Counted from the first letter of the stretch, positions 23,097 to 32,964 are shown. The stretch: 63,831 nucleotides of DNA from Prorocentrum cordatum (GCA_963575745.1 CAUYUJ010018495.1:60001-123831); one strand, 5' to 3'. Notes: generated by a model from the letters alone, not told the origin. Translations and numbers: made by a program.

Positions 23097-23926
23097 TGCT
23101 ACGGTTTAACGTGGACGCGAGCGTTGCATAATTTTCGACGACTTGTTGCCTCGGGGACGCAAGCATTTAGCAATTTGCTAGGGTTTGTGGCCTCGGGGGC
23201 GCGAAGATTGCATAATTTGCGAATGGAGTCTTGGCTTCGGGGACGCGAGTACCGAGCAATTTGCGAAGGTTTGTGGCCTCGGGGACGCGAATATTGCATA
23301 CTTTGCGCAGGATTCTGGCTCAGGGGACGCGAGTATTTGTAATTTACGAAGGTTTGTTGCTTCGGGGACGCACAACTTGCGTGACTGTCAAAGATTTGTT
23401 GTCTCGGGAGCGCAATAATAGTTGAATTTACCAGGGTGAGTGGCCTCGGGGACGCGAATTTTGCATAATTTGCTAAGGATTGTTGCCTCGGGGGCGCAAC
23501 TATGGCGCAATGTACGGGGGATCGTGGCCCCAGAGGCGCGAGCGTAGCATAATTTGCTTGAGATCGTGGCCTTGGGTGCGCGAATCTATTATATTTTGCG
23601 AGGGATCGTGGCTTCGGGGACGCGAGCGCGGCGCAATTTGCGAGGGATCGTGGCCTCGGGACGCGAGCGTGGCGTAATTTATTAGGGACCGTGGCGTCGG
23701 GAGCGCGGATGACCGTGGCCCCAGAGGCGCGAATGTGGTGTAATCTGCGGGGCATCGTGGCTTCGGGGGCGCGAACAAGGTGTATTTTACAAGGGATGGT
23801 GGCTTCGGGGACGCGAACGCGGTGCAATTTGCAAAGGATCGTGGCCTCGGGGGCGCGAATACAGCGTAATGTACGAGGGGTTATTGCGTCGGGAGCGCGA
23901 ATCTCACGTAGTTTTTCGCGTCCCAC
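23097..23926 (-). repeat. 42-bp minisatellite, about 20 degenerate units
   Basis: Unit pattern: CGTGGCCTCGGGGGCGCGAA, then about 6 variable nt, then the GCATAATTTGCGAGGGAT part. I count about 20 units, one truncated near 23690-23711. Because 42 bp is 14 codons, the minus strand stays open through the whole array (275 aa). It reads a degenerate 14-residue repeat around R-A-P-E-A-T-I-P-x-K-L. Whether it is translated is unknown. Confidence 0.8.
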
Positions 23927-24100
23927 GGCCCCGCAGGAATTCAGAACACCCGATCGGTGACCGGGTGGTTTTCGGCTCCCCCCTTCGCGCGGACTTCAAC
24001 ATTTTACAGTAGGAAGAAGAAAGCAGGACTGTAACATTGGAGACCGGAAACTGACACTGGTGCAAGGTACTGGAGCCTGACCCTCGCAGCCTGATGTCGC

Positions 24101-24300
24101 AGGCCTGGAGGTTGACACCGACACCAACATCGGCGGTGTGCCTCCACCGAGGGCAGAAGATCCCGATCTCGGTGATGGTGGTCATATTCTGGTTTCCAAG
24201 GTGACCGAAATATGACCACCAACACCAAAATCTAGGATCATTTCCCCCCTGGTGGAGGCAACCCCCTGTGTCGGTGTTGGTGCCCATTTGCAGGCCTCCA
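24101..24300. repeat. Long hairpin, arms about 90 bp
   Basis: The core is perfect: GGTGGTCATATT (24177-24188) pairs with AATATGACCACC (24209-24220) across a 20-nt loop. Pairing continues outward with mismatches: GATCCCGATCTCGGTG against CACCAAAATCTAGGATC, GACACCGACACCAACA against TGTGTCGGTGTTGGTG, and CCTGGAGG against CCTCCA at the ends. Confidence 0.8.
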
Positions 24301-24324
24301 ACGATGGGCCCACAAGAGGGCCGG

Positions 24325-24530
24325 CGGATATATTGCGAAAGCCTTGCGGCCGGTGCTGCCGACCCGGAAGGCGGGACCTTTCCAGGACCCCAACTGGCGA
24401 CCCCCTTCCGGGACCCGCCAGGACACTGGGAGGCGGCATTCTGACCCAGGACCCCCTTTCCGCCCAACCACCACCACCCGGCAGGGAAGGGATCAAAGTG
24501 GAGGGGCTTCCCTTCGACTGAATCACGAGG
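24325..24530 (+). repeat. Dispersed GC-rich repeat, copy 1
   Basis: Shares GCCTTGCGGC, GCCGACC and AGGGATCAAAG with 42532-42815, and ends with the common block GGGGCTTCCCTTCGACT. Too diverged to classify; a SINE-like element is one possibility. Confidence 0.5.
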
Positions 24531-24719
24531 TTCATCGGCTGCCTTGTTCCTCGATTTCTTATCCTAGGGACTGACGACGACAGTGACGACGACAGCGTCT
24601 TGCACACGCCGAAGTGTAGGCGGAGAAGGAACAGGGATGTATGAGGAGGAGGGGGGGCGGAGAGAACGCAGCAACCGCAGCAGGAATTGGAACATGAGCA
24701 GGAGCAGGAACAGGAGCAA

Positions 24720-24798
24720 GACTCATCTTCCTCCTCCTCCTCCTCCTATTCCGCCTCCTCCTCCTCATCCTCCTTCTCATCCTCATTCTCGTTCTCTT
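24720..24798 (-). repeat. TCC/TTC array at LINE-2 insertion site
   Basis: The pyrimidine array ends in the left copy of the LINE-2 target duplication (24783-24796). Confidence 0.85.
24783..24796 (+). repeat. LINE-2 target-site duplication, left
   Basis: TCATTCTCGTTCTC, identical to 29661-29674. The identity stops at exactly 14 bp on both sides. It is low-complexity sequence, so by itself it is suggestive. Confidence 0.65.
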
Positions 24799-24819
24799 CC
24801 GTAACCATTTTGGCTCAGG
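24799..24819 (+). other. Relict dinoflagellate spliced leader
   Basis: Begins CCGTAACCATTTTGG and continues CTCAGG. It agrees with the 21-nt DinoSL core at 19 of 21 positions by my alignment, differing only by G to A at position 6 and A to G at position 20. It sits 160 bp upstream of the first LINE-2 ATG and 2 bp inside the 14-bp target duplication. Confidence 0.85.
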
Positions 24820-24978
24820 GTGTTTGCGTCCCGTGGGAACCAGGTGGATACCGCTAGTCCGCGGCCAGGCAGAAGGTTCATCATTCGGTATCTTTTTGCG
24901 CTCCCTTCACTGTGGGATTTGGGCCCCCAATCTCCAGTTCGTTTATATCGTGTCTCGTTCCTATCGGCACTTGCCGCG

Positions 24979-25655
24979 ATGGTCGACGCACAGGATATCA
25001 AGGATATGCTCATTCAGATGCAGCGTCTTCAGGTTTCGGACATGGCCACGATCAACGAAGCGATCCGCAGGACCGACGCCACGGTTGCCCAATTGCGCCA
25101 TGTAGAGCCGCAGGTGACGCAGCTCAACACCCAGTTCACCACGTTAAGTAAGACTGCCGACATAAGTGCAAAGAATGCATGAACGCGGTCGCCGCCTTGA
25201 AGAAGGAAACGCGTGGAGATGTGATTGCAGGCTCTTCCAGTTCTGCTTCGGGGGCAGGTTCGCCTCCTCCTGGCTCCAAGCGTCGTCGAGGCCCCACATC
25301 GAGTGCTGCTTCGACTTCTAGCTGGATCGATGTTCTGCCGCCGCCGACGGACGTGTCGAACTTGTGCCGCCGCTGGATCGGAACATACCCTTGCAAAGTG
25401 TCCGATGTGACGAGGAAGCAGACCTGGACGGACATCCTCAGCGCGATGCCCTTGTCATTGCCCGTGCATGTTGCTACGCCTCTTTTTCATCGCTCATCAC
25501 GAAGTTTCTCGGTCGTCTGGGAGTCGGAGGAGTTGGCGAACAGCTTCTCGAACTGGTTTGCTACGGCCAACATCACATGGACGCATCCCCTGTCAGGTCG
25601 ACGGCCTCCCGCAGAAGGTGACGAATCTTCGATGCCGCGGAGACTTGCCACATGA
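24979..25655 (+). pseudogene. LINE-2 ORF1-like region with coiled coil
   Basis: From ATG 24979 the frame reads an amphipathic segment (MVDAQDIKDMLIQMQRLQ ... LRHVEPQVTQLNTQF) with coiled-coil heptads. A frame change near 25170 leads to a Ser/Pro-rich linker with a basic PGSKRRRGP patch. A folded-looking stretch follows (RRWIGTYPCKVSDVTRKQTW, SFSVVWESEELANSFSNWF). The layout of coiled coil, basic linker and compact domain fits an ORF1-type nucleic-acid chaperone. That function is inference; no catalytic motif is visible. Confidence 0.5.
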
Positions 25656-26223
25656 GGTTCGTATGCGCCAGCGACATCTGGGACAAGCTTGGGTTCATCT
25701 CATGACACTGCTGAATGCCAGCGGGAAGTGGCAGCCTTCGTACCGTCTAGGATGTCCAGGCTTCTCGAGCAGCATCACTGTCACAACGGGCACGGACGTG
25801 TTCGACCTGATCGTCTCGGGTGGCGAGGGGCGCGCGCATGCTGTACTTGAGGGATACGCTGAGTGGGGGATCTCAGAAGTCAAAATCAATGGCGTGATCG
25901 AGCTACTGAACTCGAACTGGTGTGAGGCCACAGGGGATGTCAGCATTGCCAGTGCAGATGTTCTTTCTTCTCGATCCGTGTCTTCGGATCTCCTCGCCCC
26001 CTCGTCTTCGGCTCGCGTCTCTTCTCCGTATGTTCGCTTTGTCCCCTCGTCTCGCCCGTCCGTCTGCACGCGGAATGCCGCGACATTTTCTGGGGCGGCG
26101 AGTGGGGGTCATTATTCGCTCCAAGCCAAGACATTTAGTATTTTTCTTCGTCTTGCTGAGAAATGCGATGTATATATATATACACATATATATAGGAAGC
26201 TCACGGGCACTCTGGGGATCTAG
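25600..26223 (+). pseudogene. LINE-2 intermediate region
   Basis: Continues in another frame. One stretch (EVRMRQRHLGQAWVHLMTLL ... TDVFDLIVSGGEGRAHAVLE ... WGISEVKINGVIELL) looks protein-like before it dissolves into Ser-rich sequence and a TATA microsatellite (26166-26196). I do not recognise a named domain. Confidence 0.4.
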
Positions 26224-26348
26224 GCGCCCCCGCTCGCCTTCGCCCCTCCCATAAGTTCTCGGGGTCTTTCTGCGACGAGAGCATCAGTGGAGGTGTCTTA
26301 GTATGCGTTCGCGCTCGTCTTAATGGTCCCCTCGGTGACTTTCACACA

Positions 26349-27027
26349 ATGAACATAATGAACGGAAGGCGCGTTGCAACTGCGATGAATGGTGGACATG
26401 GCTCTCTTACTCTCTGTTCTGCTGATCTCGATCCATGTGTTACTGTCGCTGCGAGGAAGGAGTTCCTCGGGAAGGTGTCGCGCTCGCCGGATACAGCGCA
26501 TTCGACTGCGATGACAGGTGGCGACTTGAACTGTTTGTGTTCTTGGGGGGGCCCGACAGCATGCTGATCCTTCTCCGGATTCGACCTCTAGTGGGTCACT
26601 CGCGACGGAGTTTGGCGCGCTGCTTCGTCGGTTCACGGAGTTGGCCCAGGACAACCACGCCCATTGCGCGACGAGAGACGGGCCCCTTGTCAGCGCCGCC
26701 AGGCTCGATCGCATCTTCACTAGCTTGCCGCCGCCAGTGACCCTCGACCGCGCCCCCGCCGCTGGCGCGGAGTGGCAGCCGGCAGAGATGCGAGATGTGA
26801 GCGACCGCGTGCCAGCGCGCGCCTGTCTCTCTGTCCTACCTCACAACGCGAACCTCGTTATGCCGCGGCGGGCATGCCGTCGCGCTGATTTCGGTCGTCT
26901 CGTGGAGGAACAGGTGGGGGAACATGGTTTGTCGGAGGGCCCCATGCAGTGCGATTTTGGAGTTGAAATCCACCATGCACCTTGTTTCCCAAAAACTTCG
27001 TTCAAGTACCTGTGCTTCGAGTTCTAA
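26349..27027 (+). pseudogene. LINE-2 APE-type endonuclease (degenerate)
   Basis: MTGGDLN (about 26510-26531) matches the GDxN motif. In a second frame ARLDRIFTSLP (about 26700-26730) and VSDRVPARACLS (about 26797-26832) match the C-terminal endonuclease motifs. The SDH motif reads SDR (26800-26808), so the catalytic His is lost. In LINEs this domain nicks the target DNA. Two frames are needed to read it. Confidence 0.65.
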
Positions 27028-27519
27028 GTGCGTTGGTCACAAGGTCGCTTGGGGCATGTATTATGGCAGCATGCGTCTTCGTGGTGATATTTCTAAAATG
27101 CAGTTGGCCGTCCCCAGCTTTCCGCGCTTGTCTGAGTTCACCGACGGAGGCGGCGAGCTCATGCAAGAGGGTGGGTTTGCTATCTCTTCCTGGCGACGCT
27201 GAGCAGAGGCGAACTGGAGGGAGAACGAGTGGCACTCGTTTGTGACGAGTCTCTTCCGCGCTATTCCAGGGCAGCTGGGCTTGCAAACGTTCTAAGGTCG
27301 CCTCGGGCTTGGGCCCCCCGTCGCGGGCAAGTGGCGCTTCGAGGCGCCGTGGATCCCTCGGGCGCGCCTCAGACTGACCCTGCCAAATGTGCCGACCGCG
27401 TCCGCGCGCACTGGGCCCATGTTGCTCGCCCTTTCCCCCCCTCCCAATAGGGCATGGACGTCCTCCGCCCTTGAATCCAATCCGCCCCTCAGAACGCATC
27501 GTGGGCCCTGGGGCCCGAA

Positions 27520-27977
27520 CAGTTTAACAAGCTCGTGGATCGCGCTCATGACAAGCTCGTGGATCGCGCTCATGATTCTAGCCCTGGTCTTGATGGGATT
27601 CCCTACTTAGCATGTAAGTTCGGTGGATCGACGGCCCATCTCGCTCTCTTCCCCCATCATCTGCATCCTCAGCGCGGGGGGAACTCCACCCGCATATAGT
27701 GATGCCTTCCTCGCTTAGTTGCCGAAGGGCGCGCTGGAGGCCGACCCCGTTAGTGCGCCCGGCAATGCACGGCCGCTCGCCCTCGGCGACTGCGGCTGCA
27801 AGATTATGCGCAGTGCGCTTGCCCAACCTCTCAGTTTTGTTGCTCGCCGTACCATTGATGAAGACCAAAGTGGCTTTGTGGGGGGCATGTCTCTAGTTGG
27901 CGACGCGCTTGGGCTCGACGGTCGGTGTGCGCAGTATGACAGTATGTGGCGCATGGGAATGCCCGTGCGCCTGGCGT

Positions 27978-28020
<43 letters not shown>

Positions 28021-28560
28021 TATATACGCAGGCTTCCCCTAGTATTTCGCATGGGTGGGTGGTGTATGTTCTGCTGCGCGTGGGTATTCCTGAGTGGTAT
28101 GTGTATGCCATTATGAGTTTTCATGGCGACATCAACATTCGCGTTCGGATCAAGGGCACAACCTTTGGGAATTTCAAATGATCTAGGGGCAGCAAACAGG
28201 GGTGTCCACTACCTGGGTTTATTCGGTCTCGCTCTCGATCCGTGGTTCCGCCGCATGAAGCATGACCTCCTTCCTCTAACGAGTCACCCCGTGCGCGGGC
28301 GACCTCGGCACTGCGGCCGAGAACCTCGCCAAAGCGCACGAGGTGATGGCAAGCCACTCTGTTCAGTTGACCCGCGCGGCGCGCCTCTTCGTGCGCGCGA
28401 AGAAAAGCCAGCTCGCGTTGCCGACCGCGGAGGCGGGGGATTCCTTCCGCCAGGACTGCCGGGTGAAAAAGCTGGAAGCTTCCAAGGCTAAGGTCGGTCG
28501 GGTTGGCGTTTATCTTGGGGTGTCGTTAGGCCTCTCTGGGCCTGCGCTGTCCTAGGCCCC
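27520..28560 (+). pseudogene. LINE-2 reverse transcriptase (broken)
   Basis: Recognisable RT pieces lie in order but in different frames. AHDSSPGLDGIPYLA is the lead-in. LPKGALEADPVSAPGNARPL is followed by DEDQSGFVGGMSLVGD. The tail of motif A is SISHGWVVYVLLRVGIPEWY and motif B is QGCPL. CAGDLGTAAENLAKA is motif C, in which the usual A-D-D reads A-G-D (28292-28303), so one catalytic Asp is lost. A short direct repeat duplicates KLVDRAHD at about 27527-27574. A 39-nt poly-T tract interrupts motif A. Confidence 0.75.
27979..28017 (-). repeat. 39-nt poly-T tract inside RT
   Basis: Thirty-nine uninterrupted T residues followed by ATATATATACGCAG. It replaces or splits the motif A core just before SISHGW. 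It could be an old poly-A tail inserted in reverse orientation or a slippage expansion. Confidence 0.85.
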
Positions 28561-28567
28561 CCCTCCT

Positions 28568-29610
28568 TTGACGTTGATGAAACGGCCCCGTTACGTGAAG
28601 TCCCTCAGTTTAGGTCTTGCAGGAAATATCCACATGTATGACATTTACTGCCAGCCCGTGGTCCAGCGCGTGGCGCAGTTCTTCGCGCCGTCTCCTGCCT
28701 GTGCACGCGTGGAACGCGAGGCGCCTCAGCAGCTTCCGATCGCGCCCAGGCGCAGCTTCACGTCGGAGATGCTTTGGGATCTCGATATGTTTGGCTTCTC
28801 TGTCGGAGCAACGAGCGCCGCTCATTGCGCGCGCCGATCAGTGCCGCGCAGCGCTGCGTTCTGAAGAATTTACGAGATGGCGAGACCACCTCGCCAGATT
28901 TGTTGTCGATGACGAATGTGTACTGTTCTATGCTTCCTCTCCTACCTGTGACTCTTCGGCCTTTATCAACATGCTGATCACGTTTAACGTGTTTGTGGAG
29001 ATCCCGTCGGCCCCCTCTTGTTTCTGCAATGGTCTCCAGAGGAAGCTTACGAGAGAACTCCATCGTCTCTGTCCCGCCTCTTCCACGCTCCCTGCTCTGC
29101 ACGCCCGTCTCAATTACTGGTTCCCGACGACCCGAGCCCAAGCCTCTGACTGTCAATTTCGGATTGCGCTGATCGCTCGTAGGTTGGGCCCCTTTATAGC
29201 CGCGTCGGCCTTCAAAGCAATAGCGAATGCTTGGGCCACTTCTCGGGGATTCCGTCAGGGTCGGCAGTGTTGCCTGTTCGGTTGCTGTGTTGCTGGTGGT
29301 GACGAAAACCCCCAGTATGTGAGTTGCCCGCGCGTGCTTCCTCTAGTTCAGACGTGTTTACCTAAGCTCCCTGAGAATTGGGGCCATGACAGTCTGTTTT
29401 CTTTTTCCTCCTTTCGCTGCCTTTCGCTGCCGCTGGGGTCACTTGCGCTCGCGATTGACGCGGCCCATGCTGCATTCAATGCACAGCGTGCCGCTGGGAG
29501 TTCGGGCCCCCGCTCCGCCAGGTTATCGATAGCGGCCCGCCTCCGCGCCGAGGCGATGCGTCCCTCGGCGTGCCGCAAGCTCATCGCGCTCCGCGCTCAG
29601 GACGTAGGCC
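28568..29610 (+). pseudogene. LINE-2 C-terminal region with Cys/His knuckle
   Basis: After the RT the frames read QPVVQRVAQFFAPSPACARV and PQQLPIAPRRSFTSEMLWDL. Further on comes CCLFGCCVAGGDENPQYVSC (about 29270-29330), the same C-terminal knuckle type as in LINE-1, here with H replaced by Q in the HY position. The open frame continues to the element's 3' end. No poly-A tail is present. Confidence 0.6.
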
Positions 29611-29660
29611 TCTGCGGGACCTCTCTCTCCCCTCCTCCCAAGACGCGTCATGTTTCATTT

Positions 29661-29830
29661 TCATTCTCGTTCTCATTCTTCTCATTCTCTTCAGCATCAT
29701 CACCATTATCATCATCGTCATCATCAGCATCAGCATTATCAACATCAGCAACAACAGCAACACTAACAACAGCAGCGGCAATATCATCATTATTAGCAGC
29801 AACATCATCACGACCTTCATGACTCATCAT
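29661..29830 (-). repeat. Right target duplication and ATC array
   Basis: 29661-29674 is the second copy of TCATTCTCGTTCTC. TTC and then ATC/ACA triplets follow to about 29830. Confidence 0.8.
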
Positions 29831-30033
29831 TATCCCTCCCCTCTCTCCAGGCAGAGGGAGGGCCGAAGGCAGGGAGGAGTGCATGGAGGGGGGGCGAGGA
29901 CGAGGATGATGACCCGCCTCCGAAGAGAGGCAGGTCCGAAACGAGCGAAAAACCGGGCGAGGAGAGGCGGCGGCCGCGTTTGGCACGAGCCGCTCACCCC
30001 CACAGCAGGGGTGACAAGAAGTTCAGTTTACAA

Positions 30034-30251
30034 GAGACTGTTTTTTAAGGGTCCGGCGATAACCCGGGTTATCGGGCTTGCCCCCCCCTCCCCCCCCCTA
30101 GGATAACCTAACCTTGCTTGTTGTGCAGGTCTGGAGTGGGGGGGGGCGCGGGCATATGTAGGGTTGTCCACAGCGCGAGATTTAGGTTGTCGGCTGGCCC
30201 CCTCCCCCCCCGGATAACCCGGGCTATCGCTGATTCAAAAAATACGGTCTC
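30034..30251. mobile_element. Inverted-repeat element with CCCGGG palindromes
   Basis: The left end GAGACTGTTTTTTAAGG and the inverse of the right end (GAGACCGTATTTTTTG) match, and both lead into near-identical palindromes. 30057-30074 (CGATAACCCGGGTTATCG) is a perfect 18-bp palindrome. Its partner near 30211-30229 has one change. The element is about 218 bp. Confidence 0.65.
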
Positions 30252-30282
30252 CAATGCCGTAGCACAAGTTTGGATGCATGCT

Positions 30283-30445
30283 TGTCGTCCTCGTCGTCGT
30301 TCTTGTTGTCGCCGACCTCGTCGTCGACCTCGTCGTCGTCGTCGATCTCGTCGTCGTCTTCGTCGTCGTCGACCCCGTCGTCGTTTTCGACCCCGTCGTC
30401 GTCCTTGTCGTCGTCGACCTCGCCGTCGACCTCGTCGACCTCGTA
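30283..30445 (-). repeat. GTC triplet array
   Basis: Imperfect CGTCGTC repeat, GACGAC on the other strand. Confidence 0.9.
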
Positions 30446-30634
30446 GTACATCCGCTGCTGGATTAATTATCCCACCTGTCGGGGTACCTCCAGCATGTCG
30501 CACATTTGCTGGCAGACTCGCCTGTATCTCATCGGAGCCCCATCTTAGGATAACATGCGGCTTGCTTTTTTCCCACATCCTAAGTGGGGTTCTTGTTTTC
30601 TCTGGACGGCCGCGGGCCACACCCACCCACACCC

Positions 30635-30671
30635 AGTCACACACACACACAAACACACACACACACACACC
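30635..30671 (+). repeat. CA dinucleotide microsatellite
   Basis: (CA)n with one AAA interruption. Confidence 0.9.
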
Positions 30672-30675
30672 ATCC

Positions 30676-30935
30676 TCGGGCATTCCATGCGAGCCCGCTC
30701 GCGCGGAAGGGAATTCCAACGGCTATCGGCATCAGCGAACCCGCTCGCACGGAATGACCCTCAGGGGCATTCCATGCGAGCCCGCTCGCGCGGAAGGGAC
30801 CTCCCCTGTGGCCCCTGGGGGGTCCCACCTAAAAGTTGGAATTCCAACGGCTATCGGAATCAGCGAGCCCGCTCGAACGGAATGACCCTCAGGGGCATTC
30901 CATGCGAGCCCGCTCGCGCGGAAGGGACCTCCCCT
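30676..30935 (+). repeat. Three-copy direct repeat with internal hairpin
   Basis: GGCATTCCATGCGAGCCC plus GCTCGCGCGGAAGGG occurs three times (starts near 30679, 30768 and 30896). The repeats are interspersed with two copies of ATTCCAACGGCTATCGG. Each copy can form a small hairpin because GCGAGC and GCTCGC are separated by only CC. Confidence 0.8.
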
Positions 30936-31231
30936 GAGGAGGTGGAGGATGAGGAGGAGGACGAGGAGGAGGACGAGGAGGAGGAGGAGGAGGAGCAGGA
31001 GGAGGAGGAGGAGGAAGAGGAGCGAGCGGGGAGGAAGGTTTCAACCACGGCGGCGTCGGGAGGAGGTGGTTGAAATGAAAGCCGGTCGAGAAGGAGGAGG
31101 CGGAGGAGGATGAGGAGAAGGAGGAGGAGGAGGAGAAAGAGGGGGAGGAAGCGGGGACTTCAACCACGGTGCCGTCAGGAGGACGCGGTTGAAATGGACG
31201 CTGCTCAAGGAGGAGAAGGAGGAGGAGGAGG
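30936..31231 (+). repeat. GGA arrays with two small hairpins
   Basis: GGA-rich runs surround two related hairpins. TTTCAACCAC pairs with GTGGTTGAAA (about 31039-31077). A second copy with one mismatch lies at about 31158-31193. The array runs into the assembly gap. Confidence 0.8.
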
Positions 31232-31331
31232 NNNNNNNNNNNNNNNNNNNNNNNNNNNNNNNNNNNNNNNNNNNNNNNNNNNNNNNNNNNNNNNNNNNNN
31301 NNNNNNNNNNNNNNNNNNNNNNNNNNNNNNN
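31232..31331. other. Assembly gap (100 N)
   Basis: Exactly 100 unknown bases directly after a GGA array; the true length is unknown. Array collapse is the likely cause. Confidence 0.99.
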
Positions 31332-32400
31332 GATTTTCAAGGTGCGGCGAAAAAAGGAAAAGGTAGACGGCTCGGCGCAAGGAGTACCTGGCCGGCGCCG
31401 CAGCCAAGGCGGTAAGAAGAGACAGCGGGCAGCATAGGTAGAATAGTAGGCGCCCGCCAGGTAGGGCAGCATGTACCTTTTGTGGTTAGACCAGACCAAA
31501 AGTAAGTTCAGCAATCTAGTGAAAAAGCCAGAGCTCGTAAGGTAAATGCTGCAAATTGTGCAAGAGTAAGAAAAGTGCAAAGGGCGACGCCTTGACTGTG
31601 CAGTTCTAGGGTTGCTGCCCAGGGCTTGGGTTAACCCCAACCGTATGTTAGTGCGCTCCCCTCCAACAGCACTGTTACCATGGACTGTCCCCCGTCCGCC
31701 GCCAAGAATAGTACTGGGCGTGCTACAGTAGATGGTTTGCGGCTTGAGGAATCAAAAGTAGAAAGAGGGTTGCTATCGGTATCCTGTAAATGCTCAGGCT
31801 GGCCTGTAGGATGAGGCTTGCCACAGGAGTAAAACATGGTAGGCAAATAGGGACAGTCCCTCCGCAGTGCAGTTCTTGCGTTGCTGCCCAGGGTTTTGAT
31901 TGCTAACCCCAAACCACGCTGAGCCCTTCCCCAACCCAAGATCCTCAGCCCGCAATTCCCCAACCCGAGGCTAGAGTGAGGTGAGTGTGCGCTGTGTAGG
32001 CTTGCTGATAGAATTGTGGCGCTTGAAGACTGCCAACGGGTGCTCCTACTCAGCCACCAGAGTGGCTATTATGCAGTGAGAGCGCTGCTAGCAAAGTGGG
32101 TGCTGCACAGGATGTATGAACTGAATGCTCCACAACAGTAACGTGGGCAGATGTCTCACGTGTCCAGGGCTGTGGAGCGAAAGAAAGAAGTTATGAGCAT
32201 GCACCTCTCGTACAAGCCTTGTATGACAGTAAGGCTGGACAAGTCAAAGTGAAAAGGCCCTTTTGCCAGCAGTAGGCTCGCTCTTTTTGCCAGCAGTAGA
32301 CCGCCCTTCGGTTCCCAGGTGGAGGGGCCACCGTCACCGTAATTCATGTCAGGAGTAGGGGGATGCGCAACGAGAGACAGGGAGGAAAGAACAAAGGTAA
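31332..32400. other. Unique DNA with a diverged direct duplication
   Basis: No gene recognised. GCAGTTCTAGGGTTGCTGCCC (one base off in the second copy) near 31600 and 31875 marks two diverged direct copies about 270 bp apart. Confidence 0.5.
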
Positions 32401-32417
32401 CACCGATGTATGGGTCC

Positions 32418-32460
32418 TCCTCCTCTTCCTCCTCCTCCTCCTCTTCCTCCTCCTCCCCGT
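32418..32460 (-). repeat. Short TCC array
   Basis: TCC/TTCC run ending CCCCGTTTTGGTG. The same run plus flank recurs at 32965-33055, so the array and its flanking sequence were duplicated together. Confidence 0.8.
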
Positions 32461-32612
32461 TTTGGTGTTTCATTTGTCTTCAGACTATCCCAGCCTGCGA
32501 CCGTAGTTTGTCTTCCATGGCTAGGCTGCGCCAACGTGCGCGCCGAGGGGTGCTCTGACGGATGTCGGATGTCCTAGGAGGTTGCGAGGATTCTCGTTTC
32601 TTCCCCCTCGTC

Positions 32613-32820
32613 GAGGCCTCCTGGATGGAGTCCGAGTAGATGGGGTCGGAGGATCGCGTCGCATCGCCGATGCATCGGCGATGCGGCTCGATGTGGGGCC
32701 CGCTTTTCTCCACGCCAATGGCGCCGATGCATCGCCGACGTCGCCCGTGCATCGCCGATGTATCGGCGATGCGGCGAGGTCCTCCGACCCCATCTACTCG
32801 GACCCCATCTAGGAGGCCTC
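32613..32820. mobile_element. IR-A element, copy 1 (intact)
   Basis: 208 bp with terminal inverted repeats extending about 73 bp. The left arm begins GAGGCCTCCTGGATGGAG and the inverse of the right end begins GAGGCCTCCTAGATGGGG. Both continue through GAGTAGATGGGGTCGGAGGA and GCATCGCCGAT. Very short unique centre, no coding capacity. Other copies are at 40952, 46997 and 54825. Confidence 0.85.
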
Positions 32821-32964
32821 TAACTTGTTGCGTGAGTGCCCCAGCACGCCACCCCGCCCGACGAACGGCCCGTCCCGCCCCCCCCCCTCCGCCCCCCGAG
32901 GCGAGCCCGCCCGCCCAACGTCCCGCGTAATTGTTCTGCCCCACGCTTGTGGAGCAATCTGGGG

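Larger units (their letters stand above)
24797..29660 (+). mobile_element. LINE-2, full-length decayed LINE with spliced leader
   Basis: About 4.86 kb between perfect 14-bp direct repeats. Order: DinoSL relict (24799-24819), a coiled-coil ORF from 24979, an intermediate retroelement-type region, an APE-type endonuclease (about 26349-27027), a reverse transcriptase (about 27520-28560), and a C-terminal knuckle region (to about 29600). Many frameshifts and changed catalytic residues show it is inactive. It lies between a TCC array and an ATC/TTC array, consistent with insertion into one pyrimidine-rich tract. Confidence 0.75.

Noticed and set aside
23097-23926. Regularly spaced repeats suggesting CRISPR
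   Set aside because: Units are contiguous 42-bp degenerate repeats without unique spacers, no cas genes are present, and the genome is eukaryotic.
31232-31331. Open frames crossing the N gap
   Set aside because: The translated X run is an assembly gap; no inference about coding can be made.
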